Source: CALFUK01 sp964450495 (lineage in GTDB: Bacteria > Bacteroidota > Bacteroidia > Chitinophagales > Saprospiraceae). Taken from it: 64,000 nucleotides of DNA. Shown piece by piece: positions 55,659 through 63,989 of the stretch. Numbering within the stretch: position 1 is the first letter of the stretch; each line of letters starts with the position of its first letter. The stretch spans positions 39,659 through 103,658 of the forward strand of contig CAYVFU010000003.1 of NCBI GenBank assembly GCA_964450495.1, written 5' to 3'. A model generated the notes under the pieces. The model was given only the letters and a program-made list of their open reading frames with translations. It was not told the DNA's origin and made no database searches. The translations under genes were made by a program, and so were the position numbers.

Positions 55659-55982
55659 ATGATCAATAAGTCTAAGATCAGATTCAACCAGGATGATTTA
55701 GATTATTCGGTTGAGTTGATGAAAGCCTTAGCTCATCCACTTCGATTAAAAATTCTTGAATTTATAGATACTCAAGAAGTAATCAATGTGAATAAGATTT
55801 ATAACACCTTGAAAATAGAGCAGTCTATCACGTCCCAGCACTTGCGGATACTCCGTTTAGCCGGTGTGGTAAATGCAAAACGAGAAGGAAAGTTTATCTA
55901 CTACGATATCAATTATGATGTGGTAAAGAAAGCTTCAATAGCTGTAAACAACTTCCTTCATTCAACTGTCAAGGCAAGATAA
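55659..55982 (+). CDS. ArsR-family winged-helix regulator (second copy)
   Basis: The 107-residue protein repeats the architecture of the gene before it (LAHPLRLKILEF, EQSITSQHLRILRLAGVVNAKREGKFIYYDI) and also lacks cysteine. The two genes are separated by 144 bases and are probably separate transcripts, since the second has its own upstream region and a terminator follows it. Tandem duplication is likely. Confidence 0.88.
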   Translation: MINKSKIRFNQDDLDYSVELMKALAHPLRLKILEFIDTQEVINVNKIYNTLKIEQSITSQHLRILRLAGVVNAKREGKFIYYDINYDVVKKASIAVNNFLHSTVKAR

Positions 55983-56002
55983 GAGTCAAAACGAAAATTA
56001 GA

Positions 56003-56038
56003 AAAACCAACCGGAGCAATTCGATTGGTTTTTTTTTA
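56003..56038 (+). terminator. Terminator of the second ArsR-type gene
   Basis: AAAACCAA pairs with TTGGTTTT across an 14-base loop, followed by a T-run, starting 22 bases after the stop. Confidence 0.7.
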
Positions 56039-56262
56039 TAGGACAACTTTAATCATCTCAAAATATACATGATGCTATCTAAAGATCATTGGATATCACA
56101 TGTATTGTCACACAGACACTTCCTTTAACTTCCAACTAATTTCAATTATTTTCCCATATCGCAAAATACTGTAAATCAGTGTTTTAGAAACAATATTCAT
56201 ATTTTTATCAAAAATAATTAGCATTTTACCAACCCTACATAAGTGCGAATACGATAATGTAA

Positions 56263-56733
56263 GTGAAAGACAAATTTTTAAAACTTAAATTTTTAAAGCT
56301 TATGTTTAATTTAATAAAAACCTCAGCACTTATTGGCTTCTCAATCTTACTAATCTCTTGTTCAGATAATGATCCAATTGATTATGAATCTCTATTTGAC
56401 TTTAGTGGAATTTATTCTGGAAATTTTGATTGCACGGGCATGTTAGAAGAGTCAAGTAATGGTGAATCCTTTGAATTCGTTGTCCAAAAAACATCTAAAG
56501 CAAATGAATATATGATTGACCTTGGAGATGATGTTGTATTCATTGGTGTACAAAATGGGGATTCAATCAACATAGAAGAGCAAATTTTAAATGAAGGTCA
56601 AGGCTTTGACGAAGTTACTTTGAGTGGCACGTTAACACGAGTTGACGAGGAAACATTTAATTTTGAATTTACGCACAATGTAGATGATGAAGGTATGAGT
56701 GTTTGTAACCAAACGATTTCACTAGCTAAATAA
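56263..56733 (+). CDS. Hypothetical lipoprotein of the sigma operon
   Basis: The 156-residue frame opens with GTG 56263; ATG 56302 gives a cleaner lipoprotein signal (FNLIKTSALIGFSILLISC). The mature part (about 120 residues) is beta-rich with two Cys (DCTGML and VCNQT) likely to pair. It precedes the sigma-factor gene by 5 bases and may share its control. Confidence 0.7.
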   Translation: MKDKFLKLKFLKLMFNLIKTSALIGFSILLISCSDNDPIDYESLFDFSGIYSGNFDCTGMLEESSNGESFEFVVQKTSKANEYMIDLGDDVVFIGVQNGDSINIEEQILNEGQGFDEVTLSGTLTRVDEETFNFEFTHNVDDEGMSVCNQTISLAK

Positions 56734-56738
56734 GTCGA

Positions 56739-57308
56739 GTGAAAAATCTAGATTTAGTCATACAGAAATGCATAGCAAAAGATAAAATTGCGCAACAGCA
56801 GTTGTACACCTACACCTACTGTAACTTGTCAACTGCTGTTGCCATGTATGTCAATGACAATTCTAAAAAGGACTGGTTATTTAACATTGGCATGCTGCGC
56901 ATTTTCAATAGCCTTGAATCCTATACACTGAAGACCAATTACCTCGGGTGGGCGCGCACTTTACTAGTCAGATCTACAATCGATTATCTTCGAAAAGATA
57001 AAAAGCCTGCATACAACATTCTACCTCTCGACTCAGTGAGTTACCAAATTAACTCCCAAGATTTTGACAATATGATGAATAAGATAGATACAGAAGACTT
57101 AATCAAAGTGATCCAAACGTTACCAAAAAATGAAAATCTGGTATTTAATTTATACGAGATAGAAGGATATACCCATAAAGAAATTGAAGAACATACTGGC
57201 ATAAAAATGAATACATCAAAATGGCTATTGTCCAAAGCAAAGATGTCACTGAAAAATAAGATTGAACATTCATTCATTACTAAAAGATATGGCTATGGCT
57301 CCAAATGA
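56739..57308 (+). CDS. ECF-type RNA polymerase sigma factor
   Basis: The 189-residue protein starts at GTG 56739, with a shortened sigma region 2 (about 15-85, FNIGMLRIFNSLESYT and LRKDK) and a C-terminal region 4 (about 120-175) with the helix YTHKEIEEHTGIKMNTSKWLLSKA. It overlaps the gene behind it by about 20 bases. ECF sigma factors with a barrel-type partner form signal relays from the outer membrane. The target promoters are not known. Confidence 0.85.
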   Translation: MKNLDLVIQKCIAKDKIAQQQLYTYTYCNLSTAVAMYVNDNSKKDWLFNIGMLRIFNSLESYTLKTNYLGWARTLLVRSTIDYLRKDKKPAYNILPLDSVSYQINSQDFDNMMNKIDTEDLIKVIQTLPKNENLVFNLYEIEGYTHKEIEEHTGIKMNTSKWLLSKAKMSLKNKIEHSFITKRYGYGSK

Positions 57309-58623
57309 TTATAGAAACAGACTTCGCAATCATAGTGTGAAGGCCAATGAAGATGCTTGGAATCAAATGTCAATGCTATTGGACTCAGCAGCGAAACCTG
57401 AGAAAGATAAAAGAAAGAAAAGGTTTATCCTGTTTTTTCTGGGATCCCTGCTTTCTTTAAGCATTACTCTGTTTTTTATTTATGGAATTGGTGTAGATAA
57501 ATCAAATACAGATAAGCTTACTCAATCTACCGCAATTGAAAAGACTGAAGCGAATAAACTGAATAATAATACCTTTTTGAAAAAGGATGATTTGACCTCA
57601 ACAGAGTCTACAAGTGCTTCGACACTGGCTAATCAAAATAACACTCAATCTAACCAAGAAACAAATAATGACCAAACATCTAAGGACTATCATAACAACA
57701 AACAGATAGAACAGAATGAATTGATAAATGCAACCTCACTTAAAGAGAGAAAAGCAATAACCAAAAATATCAATATAGCTAAGGAGAAAAATAGTCTTGG
57801 TGATAATAAAATTTATAATCAGAACACTATTGCTTCATCCACAAAGACTTTAATTACGAGTGGCAATTCAGTTAATTATCCATCATCAATAAATGAAAAT
57901 GATTCAGGAGTCAAGAAGGAAAACAACGTTGGATTAAATACTCAGAAAATACTGACAGACAATAACAAGATAAATTCAAGTTTGGATACGAGTGATGGTA
58001 ATTTTCAAACAGAAAGTCAAACTATAATTGACACGCCTGATGTAAGCGATCCACTTTCTTCAGACAGAAATGAATTGTCTATTGCTTCCTTACAGACATT
58101 AAAGGCGCTCATACCATTGACTATTGAAAAATCAAACACAATCCTTACAACGCCATCCATAATTACTAATCGAGTGACAAGATTGTTTTGGACCGGTGAG
58201 ATTGGCGGTTCGGATCTCAATGGTAGTCGAGGCGCGTATGTAGGCGGAGGTGTATTTTGGGATGTAGATAAGGTCTTAGGTCTCGAAAGTACGCTGAGTT
58301 TATTTTCAACGCTTGGCAATAACAATTCAACAAATCCAAGTCAAAGTATACATAGAGAATTAAACTTGACATTGTGGGCCCATCTTAATTTAATTCGAAC
58401 TTCAAAGCATAAGTTCTCATTAGAATTTGGACCAAGTGTCCTCACAACATGGCGAAAAAGAAATAACGACATTGAAGTAAATAATGAAGGCTTAAGCTTT
58501 AATTTATTTGCAGGAGCATCTTATACTTATTTCATTAACAAAAATAAAGGTATTGGCATCAAGCTTGCTGGTTCGCGGTCTCAATCTTCATTTGCCTCTT
58601 TCCGATTTTTACAAAAATTTTAA
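57289..58623 (+). CDS. Anti-sigma-like membrane protein with C-terminal beta-barrel-type domain
   Basis: From ATG 57289 the protein has 444 residues: a short basic cytoplasmic start (NEDAWNQMSMLL), one membrane helix (about 50-70), a long Asn/Ser/Thr/Lys-rich linker (about 75-295) and a C-terminal region of about 150 residues with alternating hydrophobic strands and Gly/Asn turns, as in porin-type barrels. The layout fits a membrane-anchored partner for the adjacent sigma factor. A single chain crossing from inner membrane to an outer-membrane-like barrel would be unusual, so this reading needs a fold prediction. Confidence 0.6.
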   Translation: MAMAPNDYRNRLRNHSVKANEDAWNQMSMLLDSAAKPEKDKRKKRFILFFLGSLLSLSITLFFIYGIGVDKSNTDKLTQSTAIEKTEANKLNNNTFLKKDDLTSTESTSASTLANQNNTQSNQETNNDQTSKDYHNNKQIEQNELINATSLKERKAITKNINIAKEKNSLGDNKIYNQNTIASSTKTLITSGNSVNYPSSINENDSGVKKENNVGLNTQKILTDNNKINSSLDTSDGNFQTESQTIIDTPDVSDPLSSDRNELSIASLQTLKALIPLTIEKSNTILTTPSIITNRVTRLFWTGEIGGSDLNGSRGAYVGGGVFWDVDKVLGLESTLSLFSTLGNNNSTNPSQSIHRELNLTLWAHLNLIRTSKHKFSLEFGPSVLTTWRKRNNDIEVNNEGLSFNLFAGASYTYFINKNKGIGIKLAGSRSQSSFASFRFLQKF

Positions 58624-58633
58624 ATAAACAAAT

Positions 58634-59794
58634 ATGATAAAATACATAACAGCAATATTGGTGTTTATCTCTATGTCATACGAGTTTAACGCTCAGTCCA
58701 GGCAAGCATGGAGAATAGCTAATAAAATTGGTGTCACCACTGGATTGAATGAAAATGGGACAGGACAATATTATGGATTCTCAATAGAGCGTGATCTGGG
58801 TTTCGGCATTTCTGCTCTTGGTGAGTACAGTTCAGGATTCTTCACAAAAAACCTAAATCAATCGAGTTTTGAATCAATGAATTTGACTGATATAGACGGC
58901 GTCAATTACAGGAATTATTTTATTGGTATAAAGAAATATCTTCAAGTGGCTGAAAGATCAACTATTTCTCTTGGATTTAATGCAGGGATATCTTCTATAG
59001 ACAAACTGCTCAGAGAAGCACAAAACAATACTAATCTAGATGCAAACTTACAACGCATCCTTATGGGCTCTGAGCAAGCACTCAGTTATCAAATAGTTGG
59101 TGAATACAACATTGTCATTAATGAATCTATTTCCGGTGGACTATTTACAAGTTATCAGTCAGAACCCAATAATGTACAATTTGGTCTGAGAAGTTATATT
59201 CTATTAAATCCAATTGATGACAGCACCGAATACTCTGATAAGTTATCACCGTGGTGGATGGAATGGGCGATTGGTGCGTTTGGCGGAGATGGAACTCCTA
59301 CTTTAACTAATGTTGATATCTACTTTGGTCGTTACTTGACTAATTCACTAAGCGCCTATCTTCGACTGTCAGTAGGTAACCGTACCATTACTGACGAATT
59401 TATTACATCATCTTTATCAGCTGAAGATCTTTCCGAATTTGGAAGACAATTTCTTATTAATGATGAAGATCAAGGTTCTGGAGTACCTTTAATAAACACA
59501 AGTGCCTCTTATGCAGTTGGAATTAAATACATCATTAATCAAAGTACTAAATCTAAACTGCATGCTTCCTTGGGATTATCTTATTTTACTTCTAACGTGG
59601 TATCGCCGGGATCATTTGGAAGTTCATTAGAACAAATAAGCTACAATGCATCAGAATTCAAAGAAATACTAGCTGATATAGGTATACATTATGATTATAC
59701 TATTTCAGAGAAATTTTATGTGGGCGCCAAGGTAACTTTGGCGTTTGGCAGACTTAATATCGGAGCAGCTTTTCATACCGGAGTCAGGTTTTAA
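58634..59794 (+). CDS. Outer-membrane beta-barrel-like protein
   Basis: The 386-residue protein has a signal peptide (KYITAILVFISMSYEFNAQ) and a series of amphipathic strands ending FHTGVRF, an aromatic C-terminal residue typical of outer-membrane barrels. It is 10 bases after the previous gene, in the same sigma operon. The strand pattern is similar to the barrel at the end of the preceding protein. Confidence 0.7.
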   Translation: MIKYITAILVFISMSYEFNAQSRQAWRIANKIGVTTGLNENGTGQYYGFSIERDLGFGISALGEYSSGFFTKNLNQSSFESMNLTDIDGVNYRNYFIGIKKYLQVAERSTISLGFNAGISSIDKLLREAQNNTNLDANLQRILMGSEQALSYQIVGEYNIVINESISGGLFTSYQSEPNNVQFGLRSYILLNPIDDSTEYSDKLSPWWMEWAIGAFGGDGTPTLTNVDIYFGRYLTNSLSAYLRLSVGNRTITDEFITSSLSAEDLSEFGRQFLINDEDQGSGVPLINTSASYAVGIKYIINQSTKSKLHASLGLSYFTSNVVSPGSFGSSLEQISYNASEFKEILADIGIHYDYTISEKFYVGAKVTLAFGRLNIGAAFHTGVRF

Positions 59795-59821
59795 ATACAC
59801 TTCAATACCATCGAAAATTAA

Positions 59822-59855
59822 AAGCCGCTTGCGGCAAACAAGCGGCTTCATTTAT
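59822..59855 (+). terminator. Terminator of the sigma operon
   Basis: A perfect 10-bp GC-rich stem (59822-59831 with 59839-59848) with a 7-base loop, T-rich on the 3' side, 28 bases after the stop. Confidence 0.85.
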
Positions 59856-59905
59856 AATAAATATTCAACTCAATGTCAATTGTTACCTTGGTTTTATTCT
59901 TTACA

Positions 59906-60901
59906 TTATGCCTTTATTGCTTCAGAAATATCCTCCCAACTTGATTTAAAATCTGTACCGATTCGGTTCTTCTTTTTCTTAGCTTTCAATTTTGACAAAT
60001 TATCAAATAACTCCAACTGTTTTGGTGACAAATACTCTGAAGGGTCTTGCCTCTTTGCCAATGCTCGATTAACACGCAACTCTTGTATCGGCAACATCGG
60101 GATGTATTTCAAATCAGAGTTGTATAAGTAATACTTTGTCTCTGGGTCTTTCCTGTAGGAAGAATACTGCTTAGCATCTTTAAAGACGTTGCTTGATTCA
60201 CCTTTCGGCAAATACACATTTTGTGCAACATTTGCTTTCTTCGCCTGCTTATAAATATCCTTTGCAGACGTCACATCTTCATCATACACCACTTTTACCA
60301 CTTCTCTGCCATCCATAAATCCAGCTTCAGTAGAGACAACTCCATCTATCCCAGCAATTTCTCTTTCCCCACTCCAGAAGCAATACATCGATACAGCAAA
60401 TTCAGAATGATTGCTAGTCGCTTCCAATTCTTCTTTAAGCAATCTTAGGTATGTCGGCACTTCACTGCCATTATTAACCAATGAAGCGATCAATGCATCA
60501 ACCACACCCAATTGGCTATAATTGCCAGCGATCCGGTTTGTCAATGCTTTTTCATCAGCGTCGACAATTCTCACTACTGGATTATTCCAACTTGGTTCAT
60601 TATATTTTTTGAGAATTTTTGCATCCTCCCCTCCTTTGTTATTAAAAATTGCAAGAGGGATAAATTCGTTTTCGATCGCTTCTACGATCAACGGGTGAGT
60701 CATTACATTCTGACCATAATTACGACAAGTCGCACATCCAGGAACTTCTTGAAAAAAGACAAACACTGGCTTATTCTCTTGTTCAGCCTGTTGAATGGCT
60801 TGATCATAATTTCTGATCCAATTTACATCACCCAGTTCGACTGGACTATCTTTTACAGGAAAAAAAGCTGTCAATACGGATAACAAAATTGTGTACATCA
60901 T
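59906..60901 (-). CDS. Thioredoxin-like protein fused to an MsrA-like remnant
   Basis: The 331-residue exported protein has a signal peptide, then a thioredoxin-like domain with Cys56 and Cys59 (CATC) in residues 40-140. A second part (about 168-235) keeps the MsrA opening CFWSGE (Cys174 to Glu179) and GVVSTEAGF, but lacks the loop with the other catalytic residues of MsrA. The C-terminal 90 residues are helical and basic. The thioredoxin part may reduce disulfides in the envelope; the MsrA-like part may not be active. It is followed by the XdhC gene on the same strand. Confidence 0.75.
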   Translation of the reverse strand: MMYTILLSVLTAFFPVKDSPVELGDVNWIRNYDQAIQQAEQENKPVFVFFQEVPGCATCRNYGQNVMTHPLIVEAIENEFIPLAIFNNKGGEDAKILKKYNEPSWNNPVVRIVDADEKALTNRIAGNYSQLGVVDALIASLVNNGSEVPTYLRLLKEELEATSNHSEFAVSMYCFWSGEREIAGIDGVVSTEAGFMDGREVVKVVYDEDVTSAKDIYKQAKKANVAQNVYLPKGESSNVFKDAKQYSSYRKDPETKYYLYNSDLKYIPMLPIQELRVNRALAKRQDPSEYLSPKQLELFDNLSKLKAKKKKNRIGTDFKSSWEDISEAIKA

Positions 60902-60904
60902 AAT

Positions 60905-62008
60905 TTATTCTCTTTCGTGAATAGTGCCCTCTCGATTCTTCAGAAATGATCCATCTCTTTCTCTGAATACAGCAACTATTTCTGCTGTGATGGACAATGC
61001 AATTTCCTCGGGACTCTCGGCGCCGATATCTAAACCAACAGGACTATAAAAAAAGTGTAAGGCATCTAGATCAATGTCAGGATTGGTCTTTCGCAAGTCA
61101 TTTTGCATTTTGACCATCCGCTTTTTTGGCCCAAGCATACCCATGTAGGGCGGTTGATTGATCATAAAGTGTTGCAACATTCTCATATCCTTATCGTAGT
61201 CATGAGACATCAACACGACCGCAGAGTATTCATCAACACCTATCTCCCCTACTTGGTCATAAGACACCACTTTGCTAGATCGATCAAAAATATGCTTGCC
61301 AATTTTTCTCATTAAACCTATAACCTGAATATCCCAGCCTAGTTCAGTCGCAATTCCGACAAACGCATTGACGTCATAATTATCTCCTACCAAAATTAAC
61401 TTTAGCTCTGGTCGCAAAAATTCAATGAGTATCGAATGTTCCGAATTTTGCGATTCCGAAGAGACAGAAAATACCTTCGATTTTCGCTTTTCCTTAACAG
61501 TGTTTTCGAGTGCATCAAAGGTCTTGGCATTGACATTAATCGAATCAGCAATCGTGGATTTGTGTTCGCTGACCAGTCCGAGTTTGCTTTGATCAGCCGT
61601 ATCGATAATCTGATACAATAGTGTCGGTTCTCGTCGATGAATAAGTTCTTTTAATTGCTCTACTGGATTATTTTCATCTTTTGGATGAACTGGCACAAAC
61701 AAGACTTCGATGCGCCCATTGCAACCTAAGCCAACGCCGATTTGATGTGCATCATCGTCCATGGTATCGTAAACCACAACAGATGCTGTGTCCTTGTGAA
61801 TAGCAATTTGCGCTCGCTTAAGCGCATCCCCTTCCAGACAGCCGCCACTGATCCCACCGATCCAATCGCCACCACTTTTGACAAACATACGAGCACCAAT
61901 TCTTCTGTACGCTGATTCTTCCACGCTGACCACTGTAGCCAAAGCCGCTTTCTCCGTTGTCCAATCCACCTCTTCATACGAAGCGATAATATTTCTTATT
62001 TCCTTCAT
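60905..62008 (-). CDS. XdhC-family protein
   Basis: The 367-residue protein has the N-terminal XdhC/CoxI domain (about 10-85, with GARMFVKSGGDWIGGISGGCLEGD) and the C-terminal Rossmann-like XdhC_C domain (about 205-350, LVGDNYDVNAFVGIATELG). XdhC proteins bind molybdenum cofactor and help insert it into xanthine dehydrogenase-type enzymes. No such enzyme gene is in the window, so its partner must be elsewhere. Confidence 0.9.
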   Translation of the reverse strand: MKEIRNIIASYEEVDWTTEKAALATVVSVEESAYRRIGARMFVKSGGDWIGGISGGCLEGDALKRAQIAIHKDTASVVVYDTMDDDAHQIGVGLGCNGRIEVLFVPVHPKDENNPVEQLKELIHRREPTLLYQIIDTADQSKLGLVSEHKSTIADSINVNAKTFDALENTVKEKRKSKVFSVSSESQNSEHSILIEFLRPELKLILVGDNYDVNAFVGIATELGWDIQVIGLMRKIGKHIFDRSSKVVSYDQVGEIGVDEYSAVVLMSHDYDKDMRMLQHFMINQPPYMGMLGPKKRMVKMQNDLRKTNPDIDLDALHFFYSPVGLDIGAESPEEIALSITAEIVAVFRERDGSFLKNREGTIHERE

Positions 62009-62011
62009 TTA

Positions 62012-62383
62012 TTAAACTAACTTTTGGCTGAGGAAAACCCCCAGACCAATACACAAAATACAAACTACTAATGAGCCTAACACATAGGCTAATGCAGTTG
62101 TTGTATGTCCTTCTTGCATCAATTGAAATGTCTCTCCGCTAAAAGTCGAAAAGGTACTGAATCCTCCACAAAAGCCAGTCATCCACAGTAAGCGTTGGGA
62201 AGAACTCATTCCATCCTTAAGTGTTATACCTATGAAACATCCAAGGATGAGACAGCTGATGACATTAGCTGTAAAAGTGGCAGTCGGAAAGTGCCAGTCG
62301 TTTGCTTGAATGACTCGACTGATACCGTAACGGCATATGGAGCCGAGACCACCACCAAGGAAGACATATAGGAATGCTTGCAT
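62012..62383 (-). CDS. crcB: Fluoride ion channel CrcB
   Basis: The 123-residue protein has four membrane helices and the family marks GGGLGSICRYG, TANVISCLILGCF and FCGGFSTFSTFS (fluoride-lining Phe and Ser). CrcB/Fluc exports fluoride as a dual-topology dimer. No fluoride riboswitch is seen upstream. The gene is 3 bases upstream of xdhC and should be co-transcribed. Confidence 0.93.
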   Translation of the reverse strand: MQAFLYVFLGGGLGSICRYGISRVIQANDWHFPTATFTANVISCLILGCFIGITLKDGMSSSQRLLWMTGFCGGFSTFSTFSGETFQLMQEGHTTTALAYVLGSLVVCILCIGLGVFLSQKLV

Positions 62384-62729
62384 GTAGTAAAGATGAGGAA
62401 AGTTTGGGGAAATAGGAATGGAGTTTATAAGAACTCAGCACGTCTTTATACTTAGATCGGTACATATTAGAAAAACGATGTGGTGCCGTTTATAGTTTTC
62501 ACTTATAAAAATGCAGATATGCTTGAACTGTCATTGATTTTCTTATTGCAAGATGGAGATCTAGATAGACTAATCTATTCGCAACAGAATCAGAGAGGTT
62601 TCTATGTTTCAAGAGGATTATAAAATGCACATTTTCTTTGTAATTAATGCCTTCATCGCTAAGAGGAAAATTTAGTCCATAGTGTAAAAAGTCAAATCGC
62701 AGTTAGGCTGAACTATCAAAATAGATCAT
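62384..62729. other. Intergenic region between crcB and the XRE gene
   Basis: About 345 bases with no convincing gene. A frame of about 35 codons at 62519-62626 shows no family likeness and was not called. No crcB-type riboswitch sequence was found. Divergent promoters for the two flanking genes are expected here. Confidence 0.35.
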
Positions 62730-63056
62730 ATGAGTTTCGGAAGCAGGTTGCAACAGGCAAGAAAAAACAAAGGTTTATCTCAGGAAGAACTGGCTAAATC
62801 GCTCGGTACTAAAGGTCCTGCCATCGGTAGATATGAAAGGGATGCCATGAAGCCATCTATTCAAGCTGCTGCTAAAATGGCTGAGTTACTTGATGTCTCT
62901 CTTGATTGGCTCGTAGGTCACACTGATCTTGAACTCGATAAAAAAATGATTCAATGTATACAGCAAGGCACTAAAATGAGTGCTAAAGATCGTGAACATG
63001 TGTTTGCAATGCTCGATGCATTTATCAAGCAAAATCTTTCTCAAACTGTCCTGTAA
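62730..63056 (+). CDS. XRE-family helix-turn-helix regulator
   Basis: The 108-residue protein has an N-terminal HTH (FGSRLQQARKNKGLSQEELAKSLG, TKGPAIGRYERDAMKPSIQ, about residues 3-60), resembling lambda-repressor-like regulators, and a short helical tail. It has no neighbour it would obviously control; crcB is divergent. A toxin-antitoxin or phage role cannot be supported. Confidence 0.85.
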   Translation: MSFGSRLQQARKNKGLSQEELAKSLGTKGPAIGRYERDAMKPSIQAAAKMAELLDVSLDWLVGHTDLELDKKMIQCIQQGTKMSAKDREHVFAMLDAFIKQNLSQTVL

Positions 63057-63058
63057 TG

Positions 63059-63090
63059 AAAAGCCCAGCATCTATTCTAGGCTTTTATTT
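63059..63090 (+). terminator. Terminator of the XRE gene
   Basis: AAAAGCC (63059-63065) pairs with GGCTTTT (63080-63086), directly after the stop at 63056 and followed by a T-rich run. Confidence 0.6.
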
Positions 63091-63100
63091 CTATTGTATT

Positions 63101-63400
63101 TTAATCATAAAATTTATCAAGAACTTGACAATCTTCAAAATAGATATGAATATGACTAGAGGCACCTCTAGGAGTCTTATATACGAATGTTGTTAAATTT
63201 TCATGAGTAACTTGATACAAAGATTTACTGTCTGGTATAATTACTTGATCTGGTAAATGACCCATCTTTTCTACAACTTCTGTCATGCGATCTCCTATCT
63301 CAATTCTATTATAATTTTCTATATTGTTGTATTCTTGTTTTTCTGAACAGCCAAGAAATATCAAAAATATTATGAGTTTAAAACACATTTTATAATTCAT
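63101..63400 (-). CDS. Small hypothetical lipoprotein
   Basis: Start at ATG 63400 gives a signal NYKMCFKLIIFLIFLGC with the lipidated Cys; an inner ATG at 63388 is also possible. The mature part is about 80 residues and contains a DRMTEVVEKMGHLPDQV helix-like stretch as in small BamE/SmpA-type proteins, but the match is not convincing. It lies downstream of a similar lipoprotein. Confidence 0.65.
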   Translation of the reverse strand: MNYKMCFKLIIFLIFLGCSEKQEYNNIENYNRIEIGDRMTEVVEKMGHLPDQVIIPDSKSLYQVTHENLTTFVYKTPRGASSHIHIYFEDCQVLDKFYD

Positions 63401-63457
63401 TATTGATTTTAAATACTGCTTATTCTTTCCCACTAGTATGTACGATTTATTTTATTA

Positions 63458-63772
63458 TTATAAGTCATATTGCAATTCAAGGAAAATAACCTCCTGATCT
63501 TTTGAAATAATTAATTGACTATCTATTTGTGAAATTTTCATTGGTGCCTTCAATAAATATAATTTTTCCATAATATCGAGCCTGCCCTCTCTTATCATAT
63601 GATCATAAAAAATATACTTATCATTGATATAGATTGTTCCTCTATCGATTTTAAATTTTTTGACTTTATACTCATTAAGTTTAGTTCCAGTATCTATTAA
63701 ATGAAAATTCCTATTGGAGCAACTTAAAATTAGGACGAAAATTAATAAAATACTGAAGTATTTAGTTTCCAT
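63458..63772 (-). CDS. Small hypothetical lipoprotein
   Basis: The 104-residue product has a lipoprotein signal (ETKYFSILLIFVLILSC). The mature part is mixed alpha/beta and unlike known families. Its start overlaps the stop of the partial gene at 63762-63989 by 11 bases, so the two are translated together. Paired with the glycine-rich gene it could be an immunity-type partner; this is speculation. Confidence 0.6.
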   Translation of the reverse strand: METKYFSILLIFVLILSCSNRNFHLIDTGTKLNEYKVKKFKIDRGTIYINDKYIFYDHMIREGRLDIMEKLYLLKAPMKISQIDSQLIISKDQEVIFLELQYDL

Positions 63773-63989
63773 TTATCATATTTTTTATTGCTTGTAATGA
63801 AGGTCCTGTATATCCATAATTCATGCCAATTCCTCCTCCTATCCCAAAACCCATTTGAATTCCCCAACTCCATACTCTTCCTCCACCAGGAGATTTATTT
63901 CCTATAGAAGTGAAGGCTGAATAAAAACCTCCTAATCCAGCACCTGTAGATATTTGTGTTCGTCCACCATAAAACTTACCAAGTGTCAT
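63762..63989 (-). CDS. Glycine-rich protein, possibly the C-terminus of a larger protein
   Basis: An ATG at 63989 gives a 75-residue product rich in Gly, Ser and Tyr (GGRTQISTGAGLGGFYSAF and GIQMGFGIGGGIGMNYGYTG). The frame is open to the window edge, so it may be the end of a longer gene whose start is outside. It has no signal peptide. A polymorphic-toxin-like end is one possibility given the overlapping lipoprotein gene. Confidence 0.4.
   Translation of the reverse strand: MTLGKFYGGRTQISTGAGLGGFYSAFTSIGNKSPGGGRVWSWGIQMGFGIGGGIGMNYGYTGPSLQAIKNMINGN

Noticed and set aside
59745..60883. Plus-strand frames of 75-128 codons near the thioredoxin gene
   Set aside because: Antisense shadows of the thioredoxin/MsrA-like gene, overlapping its codons out of phase.
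62384..62500. Fluoride riboswitch upstream of crcB
   Set aside because: The conserved riboswitch core was not found in the leader.
62480..62626. Plus-strand frame of about 48 codons in the crcB/XRE intergenic region (GTG 62480 or ATG 62519)
   Set aside because: No family likeness, no signal or motif, and no ribosome-binding pattern; probably chance in an AT-rich region.
63458..63989. Confident toxin-immunity call
   Set aside because: No toxin or immunity domain is visible and the upstream part of the gene is outside the window.
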